Positions 1 through 7,981 of a DNA stretch of 26,661 bases are shown here, one piece after another; the first letter of the stretch is position 1; the number at the start of each line of letters is the position of its first letter. The position numbers and the translations under genes are program-made. Origin of the DNA: Thermodesulfobacteriota bacterium (GTDB lineage Bacteria > Desulfobacterota > DSM-4660 > Desulfatiglandales > Desulfatiglandaceae); the NCBI GenBank assembly GCA_028278625.1, contig JANQDY010000254.1:1-26661 (forward strand). Reading direction: 5' to 3'. A model generated the notes under the pieces. The model did not search any database, was not told where the DNA came from, and saw nothing but the letters and a program-made list of their open reading frames with translations.

Positions 1-130
1 GGACAGCGCCCTCTGCGGCCTGGGCCAGAGCGTCGCCGTACCGGTCCTGGATACCCTGGCCTATTTCAAGAAAGATTATGAAGACCGCATCAGCCAGGCC
101 GCCTTACTAAAGGGCCTCAAAGCGGTTTAA
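1..130 (+). CDS. NuoF-like NADH/flavin oxidoreductase subunit, C-terminal end (partial)
   Basis: The frame ending at the TAA at 128-130 is open back to the window edge and gives 42 residues beginning DSALCGLGQSVAVPVLDTLA. This matches the C-terminus of the 51-kDa NADH dehydrogenase family (NuoF, HoxF, FdhB-like, HndC-like), where a CGLGQ motif supplies the last cysteine of the [4Fe-4S] cluster and is followed by a YF-rich helix. The family oxidises or reduces NAD(H) through FMN. The gene lies 48 bases upstream of the molybdenum hydroxylase genes, so it probably connects that enzyme to NAD. Only the tail is visible, so the exact subfamily cannot be decided. Confidence 0.75.
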   Translation, partial: DSALCGLGQSVAVPVLDTLAYFKKDYEDRISQAALLKGLKAV

Positions 131-178
131 AAGCCCCCTTCTTTTAGGGTTGTACCTGATATAAGGAGGTCGTGAAAG

Positions 179-763
179 GTGAAAAAAGAAATGAAACAAT
201 ACCTATGCCCCTATTGCAGCCATAAATGCGGGACCTTTCAAGAACTGAAAAGCCATGTGCTGGATGAGCATGCCGGTGAACCGGCGCCTCAACCGGAAGG
301 TCTCATCAACCTCACCGTCAATGGAGAAAACCACCAGGTGCTTGTGGAACCCCAGTGGACCCTTTATCAACTGCTTCACGATCAGATGGGCCTTTTGGGA
401 ATCAAAATGTTCTGTGACCGAGGTGCCTGCGGGTCCTGCACCGTCATCATGGACAAAAGACCCATCCTCTCCTGTATGACCTTTGCCATTGAATGTGACG
501 GGGCGGTCATCGAAACCGCTGAAGGGATCGCGGAAGCGAACCATCCCCTGGTGGACAGCTATGTGAAACATCACACCATGCAGTGCGGATACTGCACACC
601 CGGTTTCATCACAACCGCCAAGGCCCTGCTGGACAAGAATCCGGATCCCACGGAAGAAGAGATCCGCAAAGGGCTTTCAGGCAACCTGTGCCGCTGCGGC
701 ACCTATCCGCAGCACCCCATCGCGGTGCTGGAAGCGGCTGAACATCTGAAAGGCGGCAAATAA
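179..763 (+). CDS. Molybdenum hydroxylase [2Fe-2S] small subunit with N-terminal C2H2-type zinc-finger motif
   Basis: Electron-transfer subunit of a xanthine dehydrogenase/CO dehydrogenase-family enzyme (CoxS/HcrC/XdhC type). Residues about 42-110 form the plant-type ferredoxin domain with C79, C84, C87 and C99; residues 125-180 form the helical domain with C136, C139, C171 and C173 (CGYCTPGF and NLCRCG). All eight cluster ligands are present. Unusually, the first 32 residues read C10-x2-C13-x12-H26-x4-H31 with F20 and L23 in between, the spacing of a classical C2H2 zinc finger, which ordinary family members of about 155-165 aa lack. The start is GTG at 179, eight bases after AAGGAGGT (163-170); an in-frame ATG at 191 lacks such a site and would still keep the finger. 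The stop is one base before the large-subunit start, so the genes are translationally linked. Confidence 0.93.
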   Translation: MKKEMKQYLCPYCSHKCGTFQELKSHVLDEHAGEPAPQPEGLINLTVNGENHQVLVEPQWTLYQLLHDQMGLLGIKMFCDRGACGSCTVIMDKRPILSCMTFAIECDGAVIETAEGIAEANHPLVDSYVKHHTMQCGYCTPGFITTAKALLDKNPDPTEEEIRKGLSGNLCRCGTYPQHPIAVLEAAEHLKGGK

Positions 764-764
764 A

Positions 765-3185
765 ATGGGAGAATACAACAAAATTCAGGATGAAGGTCAG
801 TTCCAGGTGGGCGCCGATATTCCGGAAATCACCTTTAAGGAGGTGGGCAAGCGGGGTGTCCGCCGGCTGGACGGATACGAAAAAGCAAGCGGAAAAGCGG
901 TCTACAACCGGGACATTCAGTTGCCGGGCATGCTCTATGCGCGGATCCTTTCATCCCCTTATCCCCGTGCAAGAATCCTGCACATGGACACCGGTAAGGC
1001 AGAGGCCCTCAAAGGGGTCCGATCCATCATTCGCTACGATGATCCGGCAGTCAAGGACCGGGATTTAAACGGCAGTTATTTTGCGCCGGAATGGGTCAAC
1101 AAACCCCTGGGTGGCTGGGCCCTTAAGCCGATTCACAAGGTGCTGGGGGATGAAGCCTTTTATGAAGGACAACCGGTGGCGGTTGCCGTGGCCGCCGATA
1201 CGGAGGATATCGCCCTGGAAGCTCTGAGCCTGGTTGAGATTCAGTGGGAGGAGCTTCCCTTTGTGCTGGATCAGGAAGAGGCGCTCGAACCGGACGCTCC
1301 CGTGCTTCGCCCCGGAGAGGATTCCAACCGCATCTCCGGAGGAGACCTGGTGGAACACTCCCACCACGTGGGGGACGTGGACAAAGGATTCGCGGAAGCG
1401 GATCACATTATCCAATTCCGCGCCAGAAGAAGGGCCCACCTGTGGGCAGGGGCTGAAATGCCCTGCGTGGTGGTGAAATGGCGCGGCGACAATATCGAAA
1501 TGTGGGTTCATCAGCAGCAGCCCTACCATTCCAAAATGCTTCTCTCCGAATGGCTCGACATCCCCATGAACCGCATCATGGTGCGGTCGCCCTACATGGG
1601 GTGTTCCTTTGGCGGCAGGGGAAATCCCGCCAACAATTCCGAAAACGGCATGAATGTTCTGGCCGTCATCATGGCCAAGCGAACGGGAAAACCGGTCAAG
1701 TTTCTCTACGACCGGGCCCAGACCTTTTTCGGCGAGTCCGGCGACATGATGGTCAGTGATTTCAAGGTGGGCGCCAAAAAGGACGGCACCATTACGGCGG
1801 TGGAGATGCACAACAACTTTGCCGTCTACATGTGCACCAACGGTATTGAGCACTTCATCGAAAACACGCGCATCCAGAACCTTAAATGCGAAACGGTCAA
1901 CGTGGATGTGAGTATCGGTCCCGCCTGGTGGCATCGCTGCGAACAGCTGCCCAACGTCTTCTGTTTTACCCTGGTTTTTGAGCATGTGGCAGCGGAACTG
2001 GGCCTCGATCCCACGGAAGTGGCCATCAAGAATGACGGCTACGCCGGCCAGGATTCGTCGGCCCTTGTCAAATACAAAAAGGAAAACGGGTTCCCGGATT
2101 TGGACAGCCTCAAGGAGTGCATCGAAGCTGGCAAGAAGGCCATTTCGTGGGAAGAGAAATGGCATCCGCCGGGCACCAAAAAACTGCCCAACGGCCGCAT
2201 GCACGGCATGGCGTTTACCTGGGACCATGAATGGGACGACACCCGGGGCACCGGGTCGGCCGCGGTCCTCATCGAAAACGATGGATCCGTGAGCATTATC
2301 GGCCACCAGGCGGACGTGGGGGTGAACCCCTGGTCAACCTATTGTCAGATCGTGGCCGATGAACTGAACATGAACTATGAGGATATCAACATCAAAACCC
2401 AGGATCTGGATACCGGCTTTGCCTTCATGAGTCCGGACGGGTCCTGCTGCCTCTGCGCAAACGGCAATGTCCTAAGGAAGGCGGCCCGCAAGGCCAAGGC
2501 CATGTTGCTGGAACTGGCGGCCACGAAGTTCGAGGACGTGGACCCCTCGGATCTTGAAGTAGACGGCCGTGAGATTTATCAGAAATCGAATCCGTCCAAC
2601 AAAATGACCATCAAAGCGGTGGTCAAGAATGCCATGCCCATGTTTGACTCCTGCGTTTTCTGGACGGAGGCGCCTGTCATTGCCTGGGCCTGGCACACCC
2701 AGGGGATCTGGGGGAACGCCATCAGTACCGGGCGGCCGCGCCTTTGCCGTCAGGCCCATTTTCTGGAGATCGAAGTGGACACGGAGACCGGAAAGATCGA
2801 GGTGAAAAAGCTGATCAACGTCAACGACGTGGGCAAGGCCGTTTCCCCTGAGACGGTGGAAGGGCAGATGTACGGGGGATCTTACATGGGCATTGGCCGG
2901 GCCCTCACCGAAGAGATGATCTGGGACAAGAAGACCGGCGTGCTGTTGAATCGCAATCTTCTGGACTACAAATATGCGGCCATCAACGACAGCGGCCCCA
3001 TTGAGGCGATCTATCTGGAAACCGGGCTGGGGCATGGACCCTATGGTGCCTGCGGGATCGGGGAGTCCACTCCCACCATTGTCCCGGCCATGTTCGCCCC
3101 TGCCGTGTACAATGCCATCGGAAAATGGATCGACGACTTTCCCATCACGCCGGACAAGGTTTTAAAGGCCCTGGGAAAGGCGTAG
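765..3185 (+). CDS. Molybdenum hydroxylase large subunit (Mo-molybdopterin cytosine dinucleotide-binding)
   Basis: Catalytic subunit of the xanthine oxidase family (aldehyde oxidoreductase/CoxL/HcrA type), 806 aa, typical length. Residues about 36-170 are the alpha/beta hammerhead domain (GQPVAVAVA at 135-143); the rest is the two-part Mo-cofactor region with SFGGRG at 281-286 and, near the end, GIGESTPT with the probable catalytic base E767. It hydroxylates an aldehyde, aromatic ring, N-heterocycle or acyl-CoA with water as oxygen donor. The segment where CoxL has AYRCSFR and other members have an AYRG-like loop reads AWWHRCEQLP (387-396), so it is not a form I CO dehydrogenase and its substrate is unknown. 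It starts one base after the upstream stop; the FAD subunit follows after 12 bases. Confidence 0.93.
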   Translation: MGEYNKIQDEGQFQVGADIPEITFKEVGKRGVRRLDGYEKASGKAVYNRDIQLPGMLYARILSSPYPRARILHMDTGKAEALKGVRSIIRYDDPAVKDRDLNGSYFAPEWVNKPLGGWALKPIHKVLGDEAFYEGQPVAVAVAADTEDIALEALSLVEIQWEELPFVLDQEEALEPDAPVLRPGEDSNRISGGDLVEHSHHVGDVDKGFAEADHIIQFRARRRAHLWAGAEMPCVVVKWRGDNIEMWVHQQQPYHSKMLLSEWLDIPMNRIMVRSPYMGCSFGGRGNPANNSENGMNVLAVIMAKRTGKPVKFLYDRAQTFFGESGDMMVSDFKVGAKKDGTITAVEMHNNFAVYMCTNGIEHFIENTRIQNLKCETVNVDVSIGPAWWHRCEQLPNVFCFTLVFEHVAAELGLDPTEVAIKNDGYAGQDSSALVKYKKENGFPDLDSLKECIEAGKKAISWEEKWHPPGTKKLPNGRMHGMAFTWDHEWDDTRGTGSAAVLIENDGSVSIIGHQADVGVNPWSTYCQIVADELNMNYEDINIKTQDLDTGFAFMSPDGSCCLCANGNVLRKAARKAKAMLLELAATKFEDVDPSDLEVDGREIYQKSNPSNKMTIKAVVKNAMPMFDSCVFWTEAPVIAWAWHTQGIWGNAISTGRPRLCRQAHFLEIEVDTETGKIEVKKLINVNDVGKAVSPETVEGQMYGGSYMGIGRALTEEMIWDKKTGVLLNRNLLDYKYAAINDSGPIEAIYLETGLGHGPYGACGIGESTPTIVPAMFAPAVYNAIGKWIDDFPITPDKVLKALGKA

Positions 3186-3197
3186 GAGGTTAGAAAC

Positions 3198-4172
3198 ATG
3201 AGGAAATTTACGCATGCAAATGCAAAGACCATCGAAGAAGCCGTGTTGCTGCTTCAGCGATACGGCGGCAAGGCGGCCGTTGTGGCCGGTGGCACGGATC
3301 TCATCGGCAAAATGAAAGATGAGATCCTTCCCGCCTATCCGGAGGCGGTCATCAACCTTAAGACCATCCCCGGTCTCGAATTCATCAGCGAAAATGAAGA
3401 TGAACTGACGATCGGCGCGCTGACACGGCTGGAGGACATCGCCGCCCATCCGGTGATCGGGGAACGCTTCACGGCCCTTGCTGAAGCGGCGGAAAAAACC
3501 GCCTCCACCCACCTGCGGGAGATGGGGACCCTGGGCGGCAATATCTGTCAGGACATCCGCTGCTGGTTCTACCGGAATCCCCAAAACCGTTTTCCCTGCC
3601 TGAGAAAAGGGGGGGGGCGCTGTTACGCATTGGCCGGCGACAACCGGTATCACAGCATCTTCGGCGGTAGTGTGCTGGAAGGTTGCATGGCGGTACATCC
3701 CAGTGATACGGCCCCGGCCCTGGTGGCCCTGGATGCAAAGGTGGTGACCAGCCGCCGAACGGTTCGTGCGGAGGACTTCTTTGACGTGGGGGTCTGCCGG
3801 ACCACCGTATTGGAAACCGATGAAGTGGTGAAGGAAATCCGTATTCCCGAACCCCCACAAGGGTCCAAGAGCAGCTTCATTAAATTTGCCTTGAGGGAGA
3901 GCATCGATTTTCCCATCGTCAACTGCGCTGCCCGGATCACCCGCCATGATGAGACGGTTACCGGTGCAAGGGTCTGCTTAAATGCCGTCTGGGTGAAGCC
4001 TTACCGGGCCCTAAAGGGGGAAGAGGCCATCATGGGAGAAGCGATCACGGAAGAGACGGCGGACGCGGCGGGTGCGGCGGCCGTCACCGATGCAAAACCG
4101 CTCAGCGACAACGGTTATATGGTGCAGATTGCCAAGACCATGGTAAAAAGAGCGATTCTGGCCTGCGGGTAA
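3198..4172 (+). CDS. Molybdenum hydroxylase FAD-binding subunit, HcrB-like cysteine loop
   Basis: Medium subunit of the same enzyme (CoxM/HcrB type), 324 aa, passing electrons from the [2Fe-2S] subunit to FAD. The PCMH-type FAD domain shows VVAGGTDLIG at 28-37 and MGTLGGNI at 109-116; the CO-dehydrogenase flavoprotein C-terminal domain follows from about 205. Between them, residues 117-163 contain C117, C122, C134, C142 and C163. In 4-hydroxybenzoyl-CoA reductase HcrB a loop here binds an extra [4Fe-4S] cluster; C122, C134 and C142 fall where three of those ligands are expected, but the fourth position is Y151. The start ATG has TAGGAGGT at 3184-3191. It completes the operon-encoded heterotrimer. 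Confidence 0.92.
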   Translation: MRKFTHANAKTIEEAVLLLQRYGGKAAVVAGGTDLIGKMKDEILPAYPEAVINLKTIPGLEFISENEDELTIGALTRLEDIAAHPVIGERFTALAEAAEKTASTHLREMGTLGGNICQDIRCWFYRNPQNRFPCLRKGGGRCYALAGDNRYHSIFGGSVLEGCMAVHPSDTAPALVALDAKVVTSRRTVRAEDFFDVGVCRTTVLETDEVVKEIRIPEPPQGSKSSFIKFALRESIDFPIVNCAARITRHDETVTGARVCLNAVWVKPYRALKGEEAIMGEAITEETADAAGAAAVTDAKPLSDNGYMVQIAKTMVKRAILACG

Positions 4173-4183
4173 AAAGGTATGAA

Positions 4184-5308
4184 ATGGGAAGGGTAAAAAC
4201 ACGAACAAGAGCCCTCGGATCACCGGGTAAGTACATTCAAGGGAGGGGGGAAATCGACAACCTGGGCATCTATCTGTCGGGTTTGGGTAAGAAACCCCTC
4301 ATATTGATCGACCCCTACCTGTACGAAGATCTGAAAGGGGTCCTTAAAGAGGGATTGGACGGCGATACATTTGAAACCACCTTTGCCAAGTTCGGCGGCG
4401 AAATCTCGGAAAATGAAATCCAACGGGTGACGGCCGTTGCCCAAAAAAAGGGATGTGACGCGGTGGTCGGCATCGGCGGCGGCAAGACCATCGACACCGG
4501 GAAGGCCGTGGCCGACAACATCGGGTCTCCTCTCATGGTCGTCCCCACCGCGGCCTCAACGGATGCCCCGTGCAGCGCCCTTTCGGTCATTTACACCGAT
4601 GAGGGGGTTTACAGCCATGTGATCCGTTTCGGCCGCAATCCGGATGTGGTTCTGGTGGATTCGGAGATTGTATCAAAGGCCCCGGTGAGACTCCTGGTGG
4701 CCGGCATGGGCGACGCCCTGGCCACCTACTTTGAAGCAAGGGCCAATCAGGACTCCGATTCGGCCAATTACGTGGGTAACGGTTTTCGGAGAAGCCTTTC
4801 CGGCATGGCATTGTCACGGCTTTGCTATGATACCCTGCTGGCACAGGGGGTGAAAGCCAAGGCGGCGGTTGAGCGGGGCGCGTGCACGGAGGCGGTGGAA
4901 GACATTATCGAAGCCAACACCCTTTTAAGCGGCCTTGGGTTTGAAAACTGCGGGTGTGCGGCGGCCCACGGCATCCACGATGGCCTGACGGCGCTTTCGG
5001 AAACCCATCACCTCTATCACGGGGAGAAAGTGGCATTCGGAACCCTTTGTCAACTGGTCATGGAAAACCGGCCCAAGGAAGAGATTGATGATGTCATCTT
5101 TTTCTGCCGAAGCGTCGGACTACCCACCACCCTGGAAGATCTGGGGATTGGGGGCGCATCGGAAGAGGATCTTAGAAAGGTGTCCAGAAAATCCATTGAC
5201 CCGGGTTCCACCATTCACGCGGAACCTTTCCAAGTGACGGAGACAATGGTTTTTGACGCCCTTGTGACGGCGGATGCCCTGGCGAGAATTCACAAGATAA
5301 GGCAGTGA
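4184..5308 (+). CDS. gldA: Glycerol dehydrogenase-family (iron/zinc-type) polyol dehydrogenase
   Basis: 374 aa, the usual length for GldA-type enzymes, which oxidise glycerol or a related vicinal diol to a hydroxyketone with NAD in the cytoplasm. The N-terminus has SPGKYIQG (13-20). The NAD-binding GIGGGKTIDTGKAVA motif is at 97-111. Predicted metal ligands are D177 (GMGDALATYFEA), H262 (AAHGIHDG) and H279 (HHLYHGEKVAFG). Spacing to the FAD-subunit gene is 11 bases, so it is probably the last gene of the molybdenum hydroxylase operon. The ribosome site is weak (AAAAAGG). The family also contains enzymes for other small polyols, so glycerol is only the closest textbook substrate; the glycerol-type ABC importer downstream makes a polyol substrate plausible. 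Confidence 0.88.
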   Translation: MGRVKTRTRALGSPGKYIQGRGEIDNLGIYLSGLGKKPLILIDPYLYEDLKGVLKEGLDGDTFETTFAKFGGEISENEIQRVTAVAQKKGCDAVVGIGGGKTIDTGKAVADNIGSPLMVVPTAASTDAPCSALSVIYTDEGVYSHVIRFGRNPDVVLVDSEIVSKAPVRLLVAGMGDALATYFEARANQDSDSANYVGNGFRRSLSGMALSRLCYDTLLAQGVKAKAAVERGACTEAVEDIIEANTLLSGLGFENCGCAAAHGIHDGLTALSETHHLYHGEKVAFGTLCQLVMENRPKEEIDDVIFFCRSVGLPTTLEDLGIGGASEEDLRKVSRKSIDPGSTIHAEPFQVTETMVFDALVTADALARIHKIRQ

Positions 5309-5341
5309 AAGAGGAATTGGGGGTATTCATAAATTTTTCAA

Positions 5342-5371
5342 TTGACAGGCAGTGGCATCAAGCTCTATAAA
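5342..5371 (+). promoter_or_regulatory. Sigma70-type promoter for the SDR-ABC transporter operon
   Basis: A perfect -35 box TTGACA (5342-5347) is followed after 18 bases by TATAAA (5366-5371). It lies in the 239-base gap between the gldA-like gene and the SDR gene, with transcription expected to start near 5378. The leader would be about 170 bases long. This is the best -35/-10 pair I found in the window. Confidence 0.65.
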
Positions 5372-5498
5372 GGGTGCAAATTAGTATAGACATATAGATG
5401 CTCGGTGTAATGCTGCGAGGTCCGTTTTCCATGAAATCGAAACCCGTGGAGAGGATCCGATTTCCCAAGGAGAGCAATTAAGGAGAACAACTAAAGAG

Positions 5499-5530
5499 GG
5501 CCGTCGCGGGGTCGCGGACAGTGAACGGCC
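5499..5530 (+). promoter_or_regulatory. Structured 5' leader hairpin just upstream of the SDR ribosome-binding site
   Basis: GGCCGT (5499-5504) pairs with ACGGCC (5525-5530), and inside it CGCG (5505-5508) pairs with CGCG (5513-5516) around a GGGT loop. The two helices could nearly stack, leaving an eight-base bulge. The structure ends five bases before the Shine-Dalgarno sequence AAAAGGAGG (5534-5542) of the SDR gene. There is no T-tract, so it is not an intrinsic terminator. It could stabilise the mRNA or influence initiation. The leader also contains a 16-codon ORF without an SD (5431-5481) and two AGGAG motifs lacking start codons. Confidence 0.45.
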
Positions 5531-5547
5531 GGAAAAAGGAGGAAGCA

Positions 5548-6348
5548 ATGGATCTGGGAATCAAAGGAAAGGTGGCGTTGATCACCGGCGGCAACAAAGG
5601 GATTGGTAAGTCAAGCGCTATCGAAATGGCGAAAGATGGGTGCAACGTTGTCATCACCGGCAGAAATGAGGCCGATCTGGCGGCGGCGGAGGAGGAGATC
5701 AAGGCTCTGGGGGTAAAAACCCTCAGCGTGGCGGCGGACATGGAGACCGCCGAAGGCGCGGAAAAGGTTGTGAATGCGGCATTTGACGCCTTTGGAACCG
5801 TCGATATTCTGTTCAACAATGCGGGCCATTCACATCCCTGCACACCCATCAGCGCAACCGATGAAGAATGGATCGAGCAGTTGAACATCCATCTCATGGC
5901 CTGCGTAAGAACCTGTCGCATGGTGGTTCCCAAAATGATCGATCAGAAATGGGGACGTATCATCAATATGGGTTCCATGTACGGACTGGCACCCGGTGTC
6001 GGTGTGGCGGACTATGACGCGGCCAAGGCGGCGGTGATCAACTATACGCGGTCCCTGGGCATGGAGTATTCCAGGTACGGCATCTGTGCCACCGCCATCT
6101 GCCCGGGCCTGATCCATACGGAGATCTGGGACAGGTTTGCCGACAACCTGGGCAAGGAAATCGGCAAGACAAGGCAGGAGATTCTGGATTCCGCGGCAGC
6201 CCAGGCCAGTTCCACCAAACGGTATGCCCGGCCCGATGAAGTGGGGAAAGTGGTGGCGTTTCTGGCGTCCGAATGCGCCAGCTACGTCACCGGTTGTGCG
6301 GTTCAGGTGGACGGCGGTGCCCTTGCCGGGATTGAGATAAGCTTTTAG
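5548..6348 (+). CDS. Short-chain dehydrogenase/reductase (SDR) 1
   Basis: 266 aa classical SDR. Rossmann motif TGGNKGIG at 13-20, NNAG at 90-93, and the catalytic set S143, Y156 and K160 (YDAAK) are present. After the second beta strand the sequence is VITGRN; an arginine there favours NADP(H). It oxidises or reduces a hydroxyl/ketone group on a small molecule, but the specific substrate is not readable. The start chosen is the ATG at 5548, preceded by AAAAGGAGG (5534-5542); a GTG 27 bases upstream is in frame but lies in the leader hairpin. It is the first gene of the operon with the ABC importer, 60 bases before the binding protein, so it probably acts early on the imported compound. Confidence 0.92.
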   Translation: MDLGIKGKVALITGGNKGIGKSSAIEMAKDGCNVVITGRNEADLAAAEEEIKALGVKTLSVAADMETAEGAEKVVNAAFDAFGTVDILFNNAGHSHPCTPISATDEEWIEQLNIHLMACVRTCRMVVPKMIDQKWGRIINMGSMYGLAPGVGVADYDAAKAAVINYTRSLGMEYSRYGICATAICPGLIHTEIWDRFADNLGKEIGKTRQEILDSAAAQASSTKRYARPDEVGKVVAFLASECASYVTGCAVQVDGGALAGIEISF

Positions 6349-6363
6349 GGAAACATCATAAGT

Positions 6364-6382
6364 GTTTACCCATAATGTAAAC
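6364..6382. repeat. Short inverted repeat GTTTAC-N7-GTAAAC upstream of the binding-protein gene
   Basis: GTTTAC (6364-6369) and GTAAAC (6377-6382) form a 6-bp dyad with a 7-base spacer in the gap between the SDR and solute-binding protein genes, ending ten bases before the Shine-Dalgarno sequence AAAGGAGG (6393-6400). It may be an operator half-site pair or a small mRNA hairpin. No regulator gene is in the window to assign. Confidence 0.35.
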
Positions 6383-6408
6383 CCAATTTGGCAAAGGAGG
6401 AAGTTCAA

Positions 6409-7866
6409 ATGAAAGGAAAGGTTTGTAGATCAAGTCTGGTGGTGTTAATGGTGTTGACGCTGGTCTTCTGCGTCGGCTTCGGTTCCGCTTTGGCGGAAAA
6501 GAAGTTTGGTCTCGATGACATTCCGGAAATCAAAAACAGAACCCCTATTCATGTGGCCCTTGAAGCAGGCGGGGGCGCTGACCTGATTATCCCGTACATC
6601 AACAAGTTCGCGGAGAAGACAGGGATCAAGGTGACCCACGAATCCCATGTCTTTGCCTCCCTTTACTCCAAGGAAATCGTTGAGTTGCAGGGAAGGACCG
6701 GCGCCTATGACCTGGTGGTGACCGAGACCTCCTGGACCAACGAATGGGAAGACTATCTCTATCCCATCTACGAGATCGCCAAGAAAGTGGATCCCAACGG
6801 CCTTGATGCCCTGAAAAAGGATCTGGAAGGACACGACAAGGGCCTGTTGCGCATGTGTTCAACGGCCGACGGTACCCTGATGGGGATTCCCTACTACACC
6901 TATACCATGATGACCATCTACCGTCAGGATCTCATCGATGATCCCACGGAAAAAGCCAACTTCAAAAAGAAATACGGTTACGAACTGGCCCCGGTGGAGA
7001 CCTGGAAACAGGTGCGGGACCATGCCGAATTCTTTACCCGTAAGAAGGGCGAAAATTTGAAAGGTCAACCTCTCAAAGAAGACTTCTACGGCTGCAGCCT
7101 CATGGCGGGCCGTTTCCCGCATGTGCAGGATGAAGTGACCTCAATGCTCTGGAGCAAAGGAGGCCACTGGGCTTCCCCCGTACGCGACGCCAACGGAAAA
7201 CTGAAAGCCTTCAAAATCACGGACAAGGACAAGGAACTCCTGACCTGGGCCTTTGAAGAATACAAAAAGCTGATGCCCTTTGGTCCTCCGGGAACGGAAA
7301 ACGCTTTCTGGGATCAGGCAACGGCCTCTTTTGCCACCGGTAAAGTGGCTTTTATTCCGTCCATGTACACGGCTCTCTGGCCCTGGTCCGCTACCGTGGC
7401 CAAGGAAGTCCCCGGCGCCAAGGCGGCGGTCAAAACCACACCGGGCATCCGGCCCTACACCGGTGCTTTCCACTTCGCTCCCAGCCGGGACAGCAAGAAT
7501 CCGGAAGCCGCTTACTGGCTGCTGCGCTACATCACCTCCTACGGTGCCCAGAAAGAGATGCTGGAAAAAGGGTGGGCCAGCGTTCGGACCGACGTTCTGG
7601 AAGATCCCAAGTACCAGACAGCGGAATGGTATGACAAGACCGCCTGGGTTCCGGTCATCCTCACCACCTGGAAGGACCAGCTCCCGGATGTGAACAACTA
7701 TCTCCATTTCAACAGTGCGGCCTTCGGCAAGATCTACGAGATGATGACCATCATCGGGCACGAAAATGCCATCGGTAAAAGGGATGCCAAAGGGAGCACC
7801 AAGAAATGGGTCAAAACTTTCAACAAGATTCAGAGAAAATTCGGAAAACTGCCTGTTGAAAAATAG
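6409..7866 (+). CDS. ABC transporter extracellular solute-binding protein (family 1, glycerol/sugar type)
   Basis: 485 aa periplasmic binding protein that captures the substrate and delivers it to the two permeases encoded downstream. Residues 1-30 are a Sec signal peptide: a basic start (MKGKVCR), a hydrophobic core, and SALA before EKK as the likely cleavage site; there is no good lipobox. The mature part begins with a region like other SBP_bac_1 proteins (IHVALEAGGGADLIIPYINK at 46-65). The start is the ATG at 6409, eight bases after AAAGGAGG; an in-frame TTG at 6388 precedes that site and was rejected. Length, partners and the tandem-ATPase layout resemble the rhizobial glycerol importer protein GlpV, but other polyols or sugars are possible. 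Confidence 0.9.
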   Translation: MKGKVCRSSLVVLMVLTLVFCVGFGSALAEKKFGLDDIPEIKNRTPIHVALEAGGGADLIIPYINKFAEKTGIKVTHESHVFASLYSKEIVELQGRTGAYDLVVTETSWTNEWEDYLYPIYEIAKKVDPNGLDALKKDLEGHDKGLLRMCSTADGTLMGIPYYTYTMMTIYRQDLIDDPTEKANFKKKYGYELAPVETWKQVRDHAEFFTRKKGENLKGQPLKEDFYGCSLMAGRFPHVQDEVTSMLWSKGGHWASPVRDANGKLKAFKITDKDKELLTWAFEEYKKLMPFGPPGTENAFWDQATASFATGKVAFIPSMYTALWPWSATVAKEVPGAKAAVKTTPGIRPYTGAFHFAPSRDSKNPEAAYWLLRYITSYGAQKEMLEKGWASVRTDVLEDPKYQTAEWYDKTAWVPVILTTWKDQLPDVNNYLHFNSAAFGKIYEMMTIIGHENAIGKRDAKGSTKKWVKTFNKIQRKFGKLPVEK

Positions 7867-7880
7867 TCAGGCGTGAACAA

Positions 7881-7912
7881 GTGCGTTGTTCGGGAATTCC
7901 CGAACAACGCAC
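7881..7912. repeat. 32-bp perfect palindrome between binding-protein and permease genes
   Basis: GTGCGTTGTTCGGGAA (7881-7896) is followed directly by its exact reverse complement (7897-7912), centred on GAATTC. As RNA it would form a very stable hairpin with about 14 base pairs and a four-base loop. No T-tract follows, so it is unlikely to terminate fully. It starts 15 bases after the binding-protein stop and ends 69 bases before the permease start, the place where hairpins in importer operons such as malE-malF protect the upstream mRNA and allow excess binding protein. Confidence 0.8.
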
Positions 7913-7981
7913 ATGGGCGTATCCGAACGAAAAGATCCGAAACCGGATGCACTTCTAAGATTTTTAGGGGGTATTTAGCAA

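Noticed and set aside
1065..2306. 413-codon open frame on the minus strand
   Set aside because: It lies fully antisense to the Mo-hydroxylase large subunit, has a His/Gly-rich composition typical of antisense frames in GC-rich genes, and no recognisable motifs.
5431..5481. 16-codon leader ORF (MKSKPVERIRFPKESN)
   Set aside because: It has no ribosome-binding site and no run of regulatory codons, so a leader peptide cannot be supported.
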